NCBI RefSeq assembly: GCF_002101965.1
Contig: NZ_LQQA01000036.1
Span: forward strand, 1-64,000
Direction of reading: 5' to 3'
Origin: Mycolicibacterium wolinskyi
Lineage (GTDB): Bacteria; Actinomycetota; Actinomycetes; Mycobacteriales; Mycobacteriaceae
Length of the DNA: 64,000 nucleotides
Below, piece by piece: positions 42,068 through 52,153 of the stretch; the stretch's first letter is position 1, and every line of letters begins with the position of its first letter. The translations under genes and the position numbers were made by a program. The notes below the pieces were generated by a model that saw only the letters and a list, made by a program, of their open reading frames with translations, was not told where the DNA came from and ran no database searches.

Positions 42068-43134
42068 GTCTGCACCTCGTCGACCTGCACCTCGGGCGGT
42101 GAGGTCTGGGGCTCCCGGCTGCGGATCCGGTACGACGCCCCATAGACCGCCGACCGGGCACTCAGCAGCGGATCGTCGGATGGTTCGATCCCGTCGGGCA
42201 GCACCATCGGATCGAAATTCACATCGCGACTGTTTCCCGGGCGTTCGGTCTCGATCGTGTCGAGGGTCAGCACCCCGGCGTCGACGGTGCGCCGATCGGG
42301 CGGCCAGGGCAGGGTCGCGTCGGCGACGGGATCGTCTGGCGCACCGATCGTCAGCAGCAACCGCCAGCGCAGCGGGCCGGTGCGCATCGACGCGATCAAC
42401 GCCTCGAACATCCCGTTGTCGCCCCGAAATGCCGGGCGGGACGGTTGCATCGGCACCAGCGACCACCGGACCGGCGTGCGCACACCGTCGGCGTTCACGA
42501 AATAGAACGTGATCAGGCTGCGGTAGGTGCTGTCGGCGAAGCCCGGCGTCGGCGGGTTGGCCTTGATGATCTGCATGGCGCGCGCCGTCTCGGGATGATC
42601 GGCCAGAAACCGCGCCATCGCCGCGGGATCCGGTTTTCCGGTGGCCGGCACAGGCTTGCCCGCGAGCAGCCGGTCATAGAATCCTTGCGGCGAATTGTCA
42701 GGAAAGACGGGCAGATTCAACAGCGCCATCCGCCACTGCTCGTCGGACGGGAAACCGAACACCAGGCCGAGTCCGCGTGCCAGGGACGGATCGTCGGGCA
42801 CCCGGGGATTTCCGTTGCCGAACGAGAACCGGCCCAGCACCGGTGTGATACCGCGTGCGAAGACGGCGGCGGTGGACAACTGCTGACCGTCGCCGTTGCT
42901 GTCGAAGTAACCCGACACCGCGACGGCCTTCGCATGGTTCACGCGGTATCCGGCATGGTGGCCGAAAACCGTCCGGAACGCGTCCACGAACGTCTGGGGG
43001 GTGAGGCGGCGCGGCCCGACGGTGTTGGTGGCGAACAGCAACGCGCCCACGTCGAGCGCCAGGAAGCCGCCGACGGCGGCCGCGCCGAGCAGAACCTTGC
43101 GCCGATCGAGCACCGGCCATTGTTGTTTGGGCAT
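42064..43134 (-). CDS. catalase-related heme peroxidase (exported)
   Basis: A 356-aa protein. An N-terminal membrane or signal segment (VLLGAAAVGGFLALDVGALLF) after RR is consistent with Tat-type export. The catalase fold is shown by YRVNHAKAVAVSGYFDSNG (distal His) and SARSAVYGASYRIRS (proximal Tyr). It is shorter than true catalases, and pairs with a cytochrome b561 gene, as in other srpA-like peroxidases. Confidence 0.85.
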   Translation of the reverse strand: MPKQQWPVLDRRKVLLGAAAVGGFLALDVGALLFATNTVGPRRLTPQTFVDAFRTVFGHHAGYRVNHAKAVAVSGYFDSNGDGQQLSTAAVFARGITPVLGRFSFGNGNPRVPDDPSLARGLGLVFGFPSDEQWRMALLNLPVFPDNSPQGFYDRLLAGKPVPATGKPDPAAMARFLADHPETARAMQIIKANPPTPGFADSTYRSLITFYFVNADGVRTPVRWSLVPMQPSRPAFRGDNGMFEALIASMRTGPLRWRLLLTIGAPDDPVADATLPWPPDRRTVDAGVLTLDTIETERPGNSRDVNFDPMVLPDGIEPSDDPLLSARSAVYGASYRIRSREPQTSPPEVQVDEVQT

Positions 43135-43181
43135 CGATGTGATTAACGCACGGTTCGCCCGATCTGCGACCGGCGCAGTGA

Positions 43182-43796
43182 TTACCGAATTGTGACGCTC
43201 TCGGCGGACGGATGTACCTGCACCGGGTAGCCGTGCCGCAGCGCATCCAGCGACAATCCGGGCGTCACCACGCGCGCCTGCCGATCAGCTGTGAGAACAA
43301 CGGGATCGGTGTAGCCCTCCGGTGACCATCGGTACGCCGTGCCTTGCCAGATCAGCCGAAAGTCGTTGTCGCCGAACGTGACGAACACACCATCGGGCAG
43401 TGTGCCGATCTCCGCCGTGATACCCGGCTCCTGCCGGGATGCTCTGAGTTGCCTGTCGAATTCCTTGGCCGAGCTGATGGGACGGTCATTGCCGACGTTG
43501 GCCGCGTCGATGTAGGCGCGGTAGGCCATGCGGCGGCACTCGCCGCACGGCCGGTGACCGGCCGCCAGGGCGACCGCCTCATCCAGGAAGAAGAGCTCGG
43601 TGTAGGTGCCGGGACGCATGAGTTCACGCCTGCGGCCCTTGAATTCGAGCTCGCAGATCAGCCACATCGCGTTGCGTGAGGTCCGGATGATCCGGCGGTT
43701 GTCGTCGTGCAGGATGCCGCGATTGCCCATGAACGTGCCGCGGGCGCTGGTCGCGATGATCGCTCCACCGGGTGTGACCCGGTTCTGCAGTGGCAC
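43182..43796 (-). CDS. conserved hypothetical protein with CGEC motif
   Basis: A 204-aa protein from GTG 43796. It begins VPLQNRVTPGGAII and has GTFMGNRGILHDD, YTELFFLDEAVALAAGHRPC and GECRRMAYRAY, blocks that recur in a widespread family of unknown function; the CxxC could bind a metal. It follows the isocitrate lyase stop by 8 bases and may be cotranscribed. I do not know its job. Confidence 0.75.
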   Translation of the reverse strand: MPLQNRVTPGGAIIATSARGTFMGNRGILHDDNRRIIRTSRNAMWLICELEFKGRRRELMRPGTYTELFFLDEAVALAAGHRPCGECRRMAYRAYIDAANVGNDRPISSAKEFDRQLRASRQEPGITAEIGTLPDGVFVTFGDNDFRLIWQGTAYRWSPEGYTDPVVLTADRQARVVTPGLSLDALRHGYPVQVHPSAESVTIR

Positions 43797-43804
43797 GCGG
43801 TCGG

Positions 43805-46102
43805 TCAGTCCTCCTTGCGGATGAGTCGCCCGAGCGCCTGCCGGTCGGGCGCGAGCAACTCCTCGATACGGGGCTTGTTGACGTCGGCGACGATGATCTC
43901 GCCCACCTCCTGGTAGACGTCGCTGAATATGCCGTGGGTCTTCATCTTTTCGGTTTGATAGATGTTGTCCTCGGTCGGCGTCACGTAGTACACGATCTCG
44001 GCCTTGAAGCGGTGGATCAGCCACAGATGGATGAGGTCCATCAGCCGCTTCTTGCGCAGCTGCTCGGAGAACGTGTTCTGGTCGCGCACCGTGAGGATGC
44101 TGCGCCCGTGCCGGTCCTTGATCGGGTCGACGACGACGTTGGCCAACGGCTCGTCACCGTCGCCGTAGATGCCGAGATCGAGCACATCGGACCCGGCGCG
44201 CCGCGGCCGCAGCTGAACCCGGAGCTTCTCGGGTAGCTGATAGTGGTCGCTCCACAGCGCCAGCCATTCCTCGAGCAGCTTCTTCGGCACCTCGGTCTGC
44301 ACCAGGTGCTGGTGTTGGGTCGAGCCTTTGCCCATCGCCTTGGTGGTCGCCGTGCGGCCCGAGGACGCGGCCAGTGCCGCATCGCTGCGCGGCCCGCCGA
44401 CCAGTGTTTGCGGTGTGCGGTAAGGCGATTCGACCAGGCGCATCTTGCGTTGCAAACGGGCCAGCGCGAGCATGCCCTCCTGTTGGAGCGACGTCGCGAA
44501 CTCCTCACATGCCACGCCGTCGACCTGGTGGCCGCCGTAGGTGATGAAGTTGAAGACGAATCCCATCTTCCCGAGTTCCTCGGGGAACGCCCGCATCTCG
44601 TCGTCGGTCATGCCGGTGGTGTCCCAGTTGAACGACGGCGACAGGTTGTAGGCCAGCATCTGGTCGGGGTACTCGGCGTGGATCGCATCGGCGAACTGCT
44701 TGGCATCGGCGAGATCGGCGGTCTTGGTCTCCATCCACAGGATGTCGGCGAACGGCGCCGCCGCGAGCGACTTCGCGATCGCGTACGGAATGCCGCCGCG
44801 GACTTGGTAATAGCCCTCCGGTGTCTTGGCCCGCTCGCAGTCCCATGCGACGTCGGCGCCCAGCTCCTTGGCCTTTTCCCGCGCCGTATAGAGGGGTGCG
44901 CGCGTGGCGAATGCACGCCAGTCGGCGGCACTCATGTCGGCGGGCTCGCCCTCGCGTTCACGGAACTCGAGCAGTTCGGCCACGGCCTCGCCGTAGGTGT
45001 TCAGCCCGGCATCGTCCTGCCAGGCATCGACGAAGGTTGACTCGACCTTGTCGAACAACGCGTCGACCGATCCGCCGCTCTGCTTCCAGGTCGCGGTGGC
45101 CTCGGTGGCCGCGTCCATGATGCCGTGTCGTTGCAGCCACTCTTCGGCCGCGGAGTACTCGCCTGCGGGCAGTGCGTAGAGCAGGTGCCCGTTGAGTTCG
45201 GCGACGCCCGACTCGTAGAAATGGCGGACCATCGCCAGGAAGCAGGATTTGTACGACGGGATCTTGAGGTTCGTGGCGCCCAGCAGGAACGGCTGATCGC
45301 GTTCGTCGGCGCGGCTGTCGATCAGGTTGGCGGCCTCGGCGTCGGTGCGCGCCACGATGATGCCGGGCACCCGCATGATGTCGAGCTGGAACCGCGCGGT
45401 GTTGAGCCGCTTGATCTGTTCGTCGGACGGCACCAGGACCTTGCCGCCCTGGTGACCGCATTTCTTGGTGCCGGGCCGCTGGTCCTCGATGTGGTAACCG
45501 GGCACGCCGGACTCGACGAAGCGGCGAATCAGGTTGCGCACGTGCGGATCACCGCCGTGGCCGGTGTCGGCGTCGGCGATGATGAACGGCCGGTAATCGT
45601 AGGCGGGCGTCGCGGCCCGCTGCTCCTCGGACATCTTCAGGCGCAGGTACTGCTGGTTGCGATCGGCGGTGAGCAGCGCGCGCACCAGCCCGGCCGCCTC
45701 GTCGGGCACCTGGCTCAGCGGATAGGAGGCCAGATCGGGGCCCGGATCCTCACTGATCGAACCTTTCGCCGAGGTCGCCCAGCCGCCGAGGTAGATCCCG
45801 CCGATGCCCATCCGTTTCATCACCACGGCCTGACCGGGCGAATACGGCCCGAACGTGGTGATGCTCTTCTTCTTGGCGAACAGCTCGCGCAGGTAGGGGT
45901 AGAACGCGGTCGCGGCTTCGCGCGCCACCGGATAGTCCGAAGGGATGGTGCCGCGCTGCTCGGCGACCTGGCGTGCCGAATACAGCCGGATGATGCCGTC
46001 GAAGCGGGAACTGTCGAAATAGGCTTGCGTGGCGGCTACATCGTGTTCAAAGTCCTGCTCGATTGACGAGTTGGTCTGTGCGTTGGCTTCGATCGTGGCC
46101 AT
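43805..46102 (-). CDS. aceA: isocitrate lyase 2 (long form)
   Basis: A 765-aa isocitrate lyase/methylisocitrate lyase, the long mycobacterial Icl2 type. The catalytic KKCGH is in RPGTKKCGHQGGKVLV, DADTGHGGDPH is the metal-binding block, and an extra C-terminal domain of about 170 residues is present. It cleaves isocitrate to succinate and glyoxylate, or 2-methylisocitrate from propionate. The gene is intact here, unlike the split Rv1915/Rv1916 of H37Rv. ATG 46102 has AGGAG 9 bases upstream. Confidence 0.93.
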   Translation of the reverse strand: MATIEANAQTNSSIEQDFEHDVAATQAYFDSSRFDGIIRLYSARQVAEQRGTIPSDYPVAREAATAFYPYLRELFAKKKSITTFGPYSPGQAVVMKRMGIGGIYLGGWATSAKGSISEDPGPDLASYPLSQVPDEAAGLVRALLTADRNQQYLRLKMSEEQRAATPAYDYRPFIIADADTGHGGDPHVRNLIRRFVESGVPGYHIEDQRPGTKKCGHQGGKVLVPSDEQIKRLNTARFQLDIMRVPGIIVARTDAEAANLIDSRADERDQPFLLGATNLKIPSYKSCFLAMVRHFYESGVAELNGHLLYALPAGEYSAAEEWLQRHGIMDAATEATATWKQSGGSVDALFDKVESTFVDAWQDDAGLNTYGEAVAELLEFREREGEPADMSAADWRAFATRAPLYTAREKAKELGADVAWDCERAKTPEGYYQVRGGIPYAIAKSLAAAPFADILWMETKTADLADAKQFADAIHAEYPDQMLAYNLSPSFNWDTTGMTDDEMRAFPEELGKMGFVFNFITYGGHQVDGVACEEFATSLQQEGMLALARLQRKMRLVESPYRTPQTLVGGPRSDAALAASSGRTATTKAMGKGSTQHQHLVQTEVPKKLLEEWLALWSDHYQLPEKLRVQLRPRRAGSDVLDLGIYGDGDEPLANVVVDPIKDRHGRSILTVRDQNTFSEQLRKKRLMDLIHLWLIHRFKAEIVYYVTPTEDNIYQTEKMKTHGIFSDVYQEVGEIIVADVNKPRIEELLAPDRQALGRLIRKED

Positions 46103-46226
46103 GGGTGTCCGCTCCTGAACTCGGGTACCTCCAATCATTGCCGCACAGCCGGGTCGCTGGAGCCGGGTTGGGAGTTTTCTCAGGACATACGACGCCCGCT
46201 GAGGGTCGCGTCATAGGCTGCAGGCC

Positions 46227-46631
46227 ATGTCGATCGACCGGGCGGCACTCGCCGCGGGCACCATCCGACTCGCCTCTGGGATCTCGTTTCTCGTCGACCC
46301 GCTGCGCGCCAACCGGCTGTGGGGTTCACCGGACAAACCCGACGCGACCGCGCAGCTGCTGCTGCGGTCGATGGGGTACCGCGACGCGTTGATCGGCGGG
46401 CTGCTCGTGGCGGCCGGGCTGCGCGGCGCCGACACCCGCGGCTGGTTCCTCGCCTCGGGCGGAGCCGATGCCGCCGATCTGCTGGGTGGGCTCGGCGTGC
46501 ACGGCGAGATGCGGCGCAGTCAGCAGATCATCGGTCTCGGCGGGGCCGTCGTCGGAATCGGGGTCGGCCTGTGGGGCGCGACCCGGCGGCGGCCTAAGCC
46601 GGCGCCGACGGGCTGGCCGCCACCTCGATGA
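46227..46631 (+). CDS. small membrane protein, hypothetical (DUF4267-like)
   Basis: A 134-aa protein with three or four weakly hydrophobic helices and the block MGYRDALIGGLLVAAGLRG near residue 49, common in small actinobacterial membrane proteins. It is divergent from the isocitrate lyase and its last 38 bases overlap the convergent MFS gene. Function unknown. Confidence 0.7.
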   Translation: MSIDRAALAAGTIRLASGISFLVDPLRANRLWGSPDKPDATAQLLLRSMGYRDALIGGLLVAAGLRGADTRGWFLASGGADAADLLGGLGVHGEMRRSQQIIGLGGAVVGIGVGLWGATRRRPKPAPTGWPPPR

Positions 46632-47901
46632 TGTCGTTGCGGTACCGGCGGGCCGCGACGAAATAGCAGCCCATGGCGACGACCTGCAGGGCGGGCACCA
46701 GGATCAGCAGGGCCCGTCCCAATGCTTGCGCACCCAGATCGGCGGTCAGCGCGTCGCTGATCACGCCCGTCAAGAACGGGCCGACTGCTCCGAACACCGC
46801 GTTGAAGAACAGAAAGATCGCCGACGCCGTCGCACGGTGCTCGGGCAGAACCAGACGCTGCACCGCGGCGATGGACGGGGCCAGATACGCCGTGCCGATG
46901 ACGTAGCTGAGCGCGAGGAACCACACGCACAGCGCCCGGTTGTCCACCACGAACGCCAGCACCGAAGCCGGCAGCAGCATCACTGTCAGCACGACGACGA
47001 TCATCAGCAGCCAGCGCGGGTCACGTGCGGCAAGCCGATCGGCCAGGCGTCCCACGATCAGCAGCCCCAGGACTCCGGTGAGCCCGGTGGCCAGTCCGTA
47101 CTCCAGACCGACCTCACCGAGCGACATGCCGCGCGTGCGCATCAGGAACGCGGGCGCGAACGTCGTCAGCGAGTATCCGGCCGCCGAGATGCACGCGGTG
47201 CCGCCGATGATGGCGAGGAAGCTCGGCTTGCGCAGCAGATCCCACCAGTTGATCTTCGTATCCTGCTCGGGCACAGTCGGTTTGGGCAGCGTCTGACGCA
47301 CGCCGACCACCAGCAGGACGAGCGGGGCGAGCGCGACGCTGATCGCGCCCATGACCACGAAGGCCGTTCGCCAGCCCAGGTTCTCGGCCAGCAGCCCGCC
47401 ACCGAGAATGCTGGCGGCAGACGCCAGCGGGATCGCGAACGTGATGACCGCAAGCGGCGCCGAGCGCCGCTCGGGCGGGAAATTGCGTGCCACATAGGCG
47501 TGCGCGGCCGGCGTGCTGCCCGCTTCGCCGACCGCGACGCCCACCCGCGTCAGAGCCAGTTGGAAACCGGACTGGACGGCGCCGCCGAGCACCGTCATGG
47601 CACCCCACAGCGTCAGCGAGCCCGCGATCACCGCGCCGAACGCGCCGCGGTCGGCGACGCGCGCGATGACGATCCCGAGCACCGCGTACACGATCAGAAA
47701 GCCGAACCCGTTGATGACGCCGATCGCGGTGTCCGACAACGCAAGATCGTTCTTGATCGGCTCGGCGAGCACCCCGGGCAGGAACCGGTCGACGTAATTG
47801 AGCGTGCCGACGAGCGCCAGCACCGCGACCGCGGCCCACGCCCGTCGTGGCCCATGCGCATCAGAAGGGTCCAACTGAATCATCGCCTGCGGTGACGGCA
47901 T
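46594..47901 (-). CDS. MFS transporter
   Basis: A 435-aa major facilitator with about 12 helices. GRLADRLAARDPR between helices 8 and 9 and VADRGAFG between helices 2 and 3 are the usual MFS loops. GGAGGAG lies 5 bases before ATG 47901. It is downstream of the amidase gene and may be cotranscribed with it. Substrate unknown. Confidence 0.85.
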   Translation of the reverse strand: MPSPQAMIQLDPSDAHGPRRAWAAVAVLALVGTLNYVDRFLPGVLAEPIKNDLALSDTAIGVINGFGFLIVYAVLGIVIARVADRGAFGAVIAGSLTLWGAMTVLGGAVQSGFQLALTRVGVAVGEAGSTPAAHAYVARNFPPERRSAPLAVITFAIPLASAASILGGGLLAENLGWRTAFVVMGAISVALAPLVLLVVGVRQTLPKPTVPEQDTKINWWDLLRKPSFLAIIGGTACISAAGYSLTTFAPAFLMRTRGMSLGEVGLEYGLATGLTGVLGLLIVGRLADRLAARDPRWLLMIVVVLTVMLLPASVLAFVVDNRALCVWFLALSYVIGTAYLAPSIAAVQRLVLPEHRATASAIFLFFNAVFGAVGPFLTGVISDALTADLGAQALGRALLILVPALQVVAMGCYFVAARRYRNDIIEVAASPSAPA

Positions 47902-47956
47902 CGGCTCCTCCTGCTCGAACGCTCGCCGTAGCCTGCCAGAACGCCGGGGCAGATGG

Positions 47957-49414
47957 CTAGACGCGCAGGCTGCCGACCTCGATCTCGAACCCCACGAGGG
48001 TCTCCACGGCTTGCGCCACCCGGAACGTCATCGCCTCATCGTGCGGATGGCCGACCACTTGCACACCGGTCGGAACGCCCTCGGCGGACAACCCGCTGGG
48101 CACCGACAGCGCCGGGCAGTGGTTGGCGACATTGAACGGGCTGGTCAAGTGACCTTCCCAGTAGTGCTCGAGGTGCCTGCCTGCCGTGTCGATGCCGTCC
48201 AGGTAATCCCCGTCGGCCTGCAGCGAGGTCACCGCCGACGTCGGGCACAGCAGGACGTCGATGCCACGCATCGCGGCCGCCAGATCGGCTTGCAGTCGCG
48301 CGTCCATGGCCAGGGAATCGACCAGGGTGTACCGCTGCGCCGCCGCAGCCGCATCGGCGACGAAGCGCCGCGTGTAGGCCGCGAGCTGATCCTCGGTGCC
48401 CGCGGTTTCGCGCGCCACGGCCGGCCCGAGGATGTGGCCGAAGTGCGCGAAGATCGTCTCCCGGATCAGGGCTGTCGTCCACGGCAGTTCCACGTCGACG
48501 ACGTCGGCGCCGGCAGCGGTCAGTGCTGCGGCGACCGCACGGGTGTTCTCGACGATCTCGGCAGCCACGGGAAAGTCGCCGAGCCGCACCGACAGCCCGA
48601 TCCGCAGACCCTCGACGCCGCCGTGCAACGGGATCGGTTGGCCATTGGGGCCCCATGAGCCGTGGTCGACCGGATGCCTGCCAGACATGACCGACGACAG
48701 CAACGCCACGTCGGCCACCGTGCGGCCCATCGGCCCGTCGCCCCGGTACCAGTCCGCGGCCAACGGCGGCAGGCCCGGGATGCGGCCGTACGGTGCCTTG
48801 TAGCCGACCGTGCCCGTGAACCCCGCGGGGATCCGCGTCGAACCGGCGATGTCGGAAGCCGTGGCCAGCGTGGCGAACCCGGCGGCCAGCGCCGCACCCG
48901 CGCCACCCGACGAGCCGCCGGGGGAGGTCTGCGGGTTCCACGGGTTGCGGGTGACACCCCACATCGGCGAATGGGTCACGGTCGCGCAGCTGAACTCCGG
49001 ACTTGTAGTGCGCGCGTGGATGATTCCGCCTGCCGCCTTGATCCGTTCGACGACGGGATGATCGTGCTGCGCCAACTGACCGCGCTTGGCCACCAAACCC
49101 TGTTCGAGCAGCCGCCCGGCGATTCCGTGCTTCTCCTTGGTCGCCACGGTCAAACCCAGCAGTGCGGGCGGCGTTTCACCGGTGCGGGCGCAACGGGCGT
49201 AGGTGTCGGCGGCGTGGCGGGCCGCGGGCCTGGCCTCGTCGAACAGCGTCTCGGTGAACGCGTTGATCCCGGTGGCGCGGTTGCCGTTGTGTGCTTCGAT
49301 CCGGGCGATCTGGGCTTCGAGCACCTCAAGCGGCGAGAGCTCGAGCCGCCGGAACGCCGCGAGCGCTTCGGTGGCGCTCAGGTAGGCCAACTCGGTTGTC
49401 GAGGTCGTCTCCAT
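47957..49414 (-). CDS. amidase-signature hydrolase
   Basis: A 485-aa amidase. The Ser-cisSer-Lys triad is visible: Lys in VATKEKHGIAG, the cis-Ser in TSPGGSSGGAGAALAA, and the nucleophile Ser in DIAGSTRIPAGF. It begins at the ATG that shares one base with the stop of the hydrolase gene upstream (TGATG), so the two are translated together. It may hydrolyse an amide or ureide in the same pathway. Confidence 0.9.
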   Translation of the reverse strand: METTSTTELAYLSATEALAAFRRLELSPLEVLEAQIARIEAHNGNRATGINAFTETLFDEARPAARHAADTYARCARTGETPPALLGLTVATKEKHGIAGRLLEQGLVAKRGQLAQHDHPVVERIKAAGGIIHARTTSPEFSCATVTHSPMWGVTRNPWNPQTSPGGSSGGAGAALAAGFATLATASDIAGSTRIPAGFTGTVGYKAPYGRIPGLPPLAADWYRGDGPMGRTVADVALLSSVMSGRHPVDHGSWGPNGQPIPLHGGVEGLRIGLSVRLGDFPVAAEIVENTRAVAAALTAAGADVVDVELPWTTALIRETIFAHFGHILGPAVARETAGTEDQLAAYTRRFVADAAAAAQRYTLVDSLAMDARLQADLAAAMRGIDVLLCPTSAVTSLQADGDYLDGIDTAGRHLEHYWEGHLTSPFNVANHCPALSVPSGLSAEGVPTGVQVVGHPHDEAMTFRVAQAVETLVGFEIEVGSLRV

Positions 49415-50658
49415 CAGGCGGCCGACTCGGCGAGCGAACCGTTGACCATCTCCCACGCCACGTTCGTCAACGCGTCGACGCCGGCGACCATGTCCTCGTC
49501 GGTGCTGAACTCGCGTTCGCAGTGGCTCACGCCGTCCACCGACGGGATGAACATCATGACCGTGGGCACGATCCGGTTCATCGGCACCGAGTCGTGGCCG
49601 GCCATGGTGCGGATGGGGCGGACGCTCAGCCCGAGGTCCGCGGCCACCTTCTCGGTCAGTTCGATACCGGACTGGGGGAAGTACTGGATGTCGCGGACGT
49701 CGAAATCGCGCACGTTGATCGCGATGTCGTGTTCGCGGGCGATGGCCTCGATATCGCTGAGCAGGCTGGCCCGGGCCGTCGCGACGATTTCCGGTGAGGC
49801 CGAACGCAGATCGGCGACCAGATGCACGCGACGCGCCACGACGATCGGCGAGTTCGGCTCAACGGTGAACCGGCCGACCGACGAGACGATGGCCTCGTCC
49901 TCGAACTTCCGCGTGACGTCGTGGACCAGGAGCACCACCTTGCTGGCAGCGACCAGTGCGTCGTGCCGGTCGGCCATCGCGGTCGCGCCGGTGTGCGACT
50001 GCTCGCCGAGCACCTCGATGTCGAGTTTCTGTGTGTACCAAGATGATTCGACGGCGCCGAGGTTGATGTTCTCGCGTTCGAGGATGCGCCCCTGCTCGAT
50101 ATGGATCTCGGCGTAGCCGGCGGTGTCCGGACGCGGATCGGTTCCGCGGTAGCCGATGGCGTCGAGCGCCTCGGCGACCGAAACCCCGCCGAGGTCGCGA
50201 ACCTGGAGCATCTCGTTCTCGTCCATCAGGCCGGCGAACACCGACGAGCCCATGATGGACGGCGCGAACCGCCCGCCCTCCTCGTTGAACCAGTTGACGA
50301 CACCGAGGTTGTAGGTCACCTGGGCGCCGTGTTCACCGACCCGGGCGGCGACCCGTTGCGCGGCGTGCAATGCGGCGATGACGCCGTAGGCCCCGTCGAA
50401 CCGGCCGCCCAGCGGCTGTGAATCCAGATGTGACCCGATGAGCACGTAGGGTGCGCCGGGCACGAACTCGATGAGCGCGAACATGTTTCCGATGGCGTCG
50501 ACGCGCAACTCCCAGCCGCGCTGGGCGGCGAACTCGGCGAACCAGTCGCGGCTCAGCTTGTCCTCGGCGGTCGCGGCCTGCCGGTCGACGCCGTTGTTCG
50601 GCGTCGCGCCGAACATCGCGACATGATGGAAATCGGTGAGGAATGCGTTTGCATCCAT
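49414..50658 (-). CDS. M20-family amidohydrolase (N-carbamoylase/allantoate type)
   Basis: A 414-aa zinc hydrolase of the AllC / N-carbamoyl-L-amino acid hydrolase group. GSHLDSQPLGGRFDGAYGV holds the His and Asp metal ligands, and VVNWFNEEGGRFAPSIMGS the Glu-Glu pair. It acts on a ureido compound, releasing ammonia and CO2. It lies between an MFS gene and the amidase in one direction. Confidence 0.88.
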   Translation of the reverse strand: MDANAFLTDFHHVAMFGATPNNGVDRQAATAEDKLSRDWFAEFAAQRGWELRVDAIGNMFALIEFVPGAPYVLIGSHLDSQPLGGRFDGAYGVIAALHAAQRVAARVGEHGAQVTYNLGVVNWFNEEGGRFAPSIMGSSVFAGLMDENEMLQVRDLGGVSVAEALDAIGYRGTDPRPDTAGYAEIHIEQGRILERENINLGAVESSWYTQKLDIEVLGEQSHTGATAMADRHDALVAASKVVLLVHDVTRKFEDEAIVSSVGRFTVEPNSPIVVARRVHLVADLRSASPEIVATARASLLSDIEAIAREHDIAINVRDFDVRDIQYFPQSGIELTEKVAADLGLSVRPIRTMAGHDSVPMNRIVPTVMMFIPSVDGVSHCEREFSTDEDMVAGVDALTNVAWEMVNGSLAESAA

Positions 50659-50685
50659 GATGGAACTCCTTGGCTTCGAAAGTGT

Positions 50686-52017
50686 TTAGCCGATGCGGCG
50701 GCGCGTCTCGGGCACCTTGGTGAACACCAGCAGGAGGGCGACGACGGCGGCTGCCGCGGCCATGTACACGCCCGGTGCGGCGCTCAGGCCGGTCTTCGAG
50801 ACCAGCATCGTGCCGATGAACGGTGCGGTGCCGCCGAATGCGGCATAGCCGACGTTGTAGCTGATGGCCGCGGACGTGAATCGGGTTTCGGTGGTGAAGA
50901 TCTCGACGAAGAACGTGTAGCACCCGCCGCCATAGATGCACATCGGGACGACGAACAACAGCTGTCCGGCGATCGCCAGGGGCAGCGACCCGCTCGTCAC
51001 CAGCATGAAGCACGGAACCGACAGCAGCGCCAGGGCCACCGAGCCCGCGATGAGCATCGGTTTGCGGCCGACCCGGTCACCGATCATGCCGCCGATCGGG
51101 AGCAGCACGGCATACATCGCCATCGCGACCGCATTGGCCAGCAGTGACTGCTCGCGGCTGAGGTTGCCGGTGACCTGCACGTAGGACACGAAGTACCCGG
51201 AGAGGAAATAGAAGCCCATCGCGGTCAGCGCCATCACGAAGATGACCTGCAACATCCGGATCCTGTTCTCGCGGAACGCTTCCCGGATGGGGCTGTACTC
51301 CTTGTGCTCATGCTTGGCCAGCACCTGCTTGAACGCCTCGGACTCCTCGGTCTTGGCGCGGATCCACAGGCCGAAGAACGCCAGCGGCAGGGCGATCAGG
51401 AACGGGATGCGCCACCCGTAGGACGTGAAGGCCTCTGACGACATCGTCGAGGACAACACCAGGATCAGGGTGCCGCCGACCACCGACGGCAGCGCGGTGG
51501 CGGCGAGCGTGACGTTGATCCAGAACCCGCGCCGGTCCAGCGGTGCGTGCTCGAACACGAATGCCGGTGCGCCCACCGATTCGCCGCCCGCCGAGAAGCC
51601 CTGGACCAGCCGGCACAGGATCAACAGGATCGGGGCCAGCACGCCGATGGTGCTGTAGGTGGGCAGCAGCCCGATCATGGTCGTGGCGGCGCCGATCGAC
51701 AGCAGCGTGATGAACAGGACCTTGCGGCGGCCGATGCGGTCGCCGAGCGCCCCGAAGAACAGGCCGCCCAGAGGCCGGAACAGGAAGGCCACGCCGAAGG
51801 TCGCGAACGTGGCGAGCAGACCGGCCAGCGCGTTCTCGCTGGGGAAGAACAGGTTGGCGAGGGTGACCGCCGACAGTCCGTAGAGCGTGAAGTCGTAGAA
51901 CTCGATGAACTGGCCGATGCTGCCACCGGCCAGCACCCGCTTCTGCATACCGGAGCTGCGCTTCGGCTGATCTGGTGCTTCGGGTTCGGTTTTCATGACC
52001 AGTTCCTGCGCTGTCAT
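50686..52017 (-). CDS. MFS transporter, metabolite:H+ symporter type
   Basis: A 443-aa transporter of the ShiA/ProP-like subfamily, 12 helices, with GSIGQFIEFYDFTLYGLSAV near the start and GALGDRIGRRKVLF in the first cytoplasmic loop. It is the first gene of the set before the ureidohydrolase, 27 bases apart, and probably takes up the substrate. ATG 52017 is preferred; ATG 51996 is an alternative. Confidence 0.87.
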   Translation of the reverse strand: MTAQELVMKTEPEAPDQPKRSSGMQKRVLAGGSIGQFIEFYDFTLYGLSAVTLANLFFPSENALAGLLATFATFGVAFLFRPLGGLFFGALGDRIGRRKVLFITLLSIGAATTMIGLLPTYSTIGVLAPILLILCRLVQGFSAGGESVGAPAFVFEHAPLDRRGFWINVTLAATALPSVVGGTLILVLSSTMSSEAFTSYGWRIPFLIALPLAFFGLWIRAKTEESEAFKQVLAKHEHKEYSPIREAFRENRIRMLQVIFVMALTAMGFYFLSGYFVSYVQVTGNLSREQSLLANAVAMAMYAVLLPIGGMIGDRVGRKPMLIAGSVALALLSVPCFMLVTSGSLPLAIAGQLLFVVPMCIYGGGCYTFFVEIFTTETRFTSAAISYNVGYAAFGGTAPFIGTMLVSKTGLSAAPGVYMAAAAAVVALLLVFTKVPETRRRIG

Positions 52018-52153
52018 GGAGGTTCTCTTCTCGGTGATGCGGCCGGGGCCGGCGGTGTCGGGCGTCACAGTGCTTCCAGCATGGTGACCACCACCGAACG
52101 AGTCCAACGAAAAAGATTGGTCGTATCGATCGGTAAAAACGATCGGATGCGTC

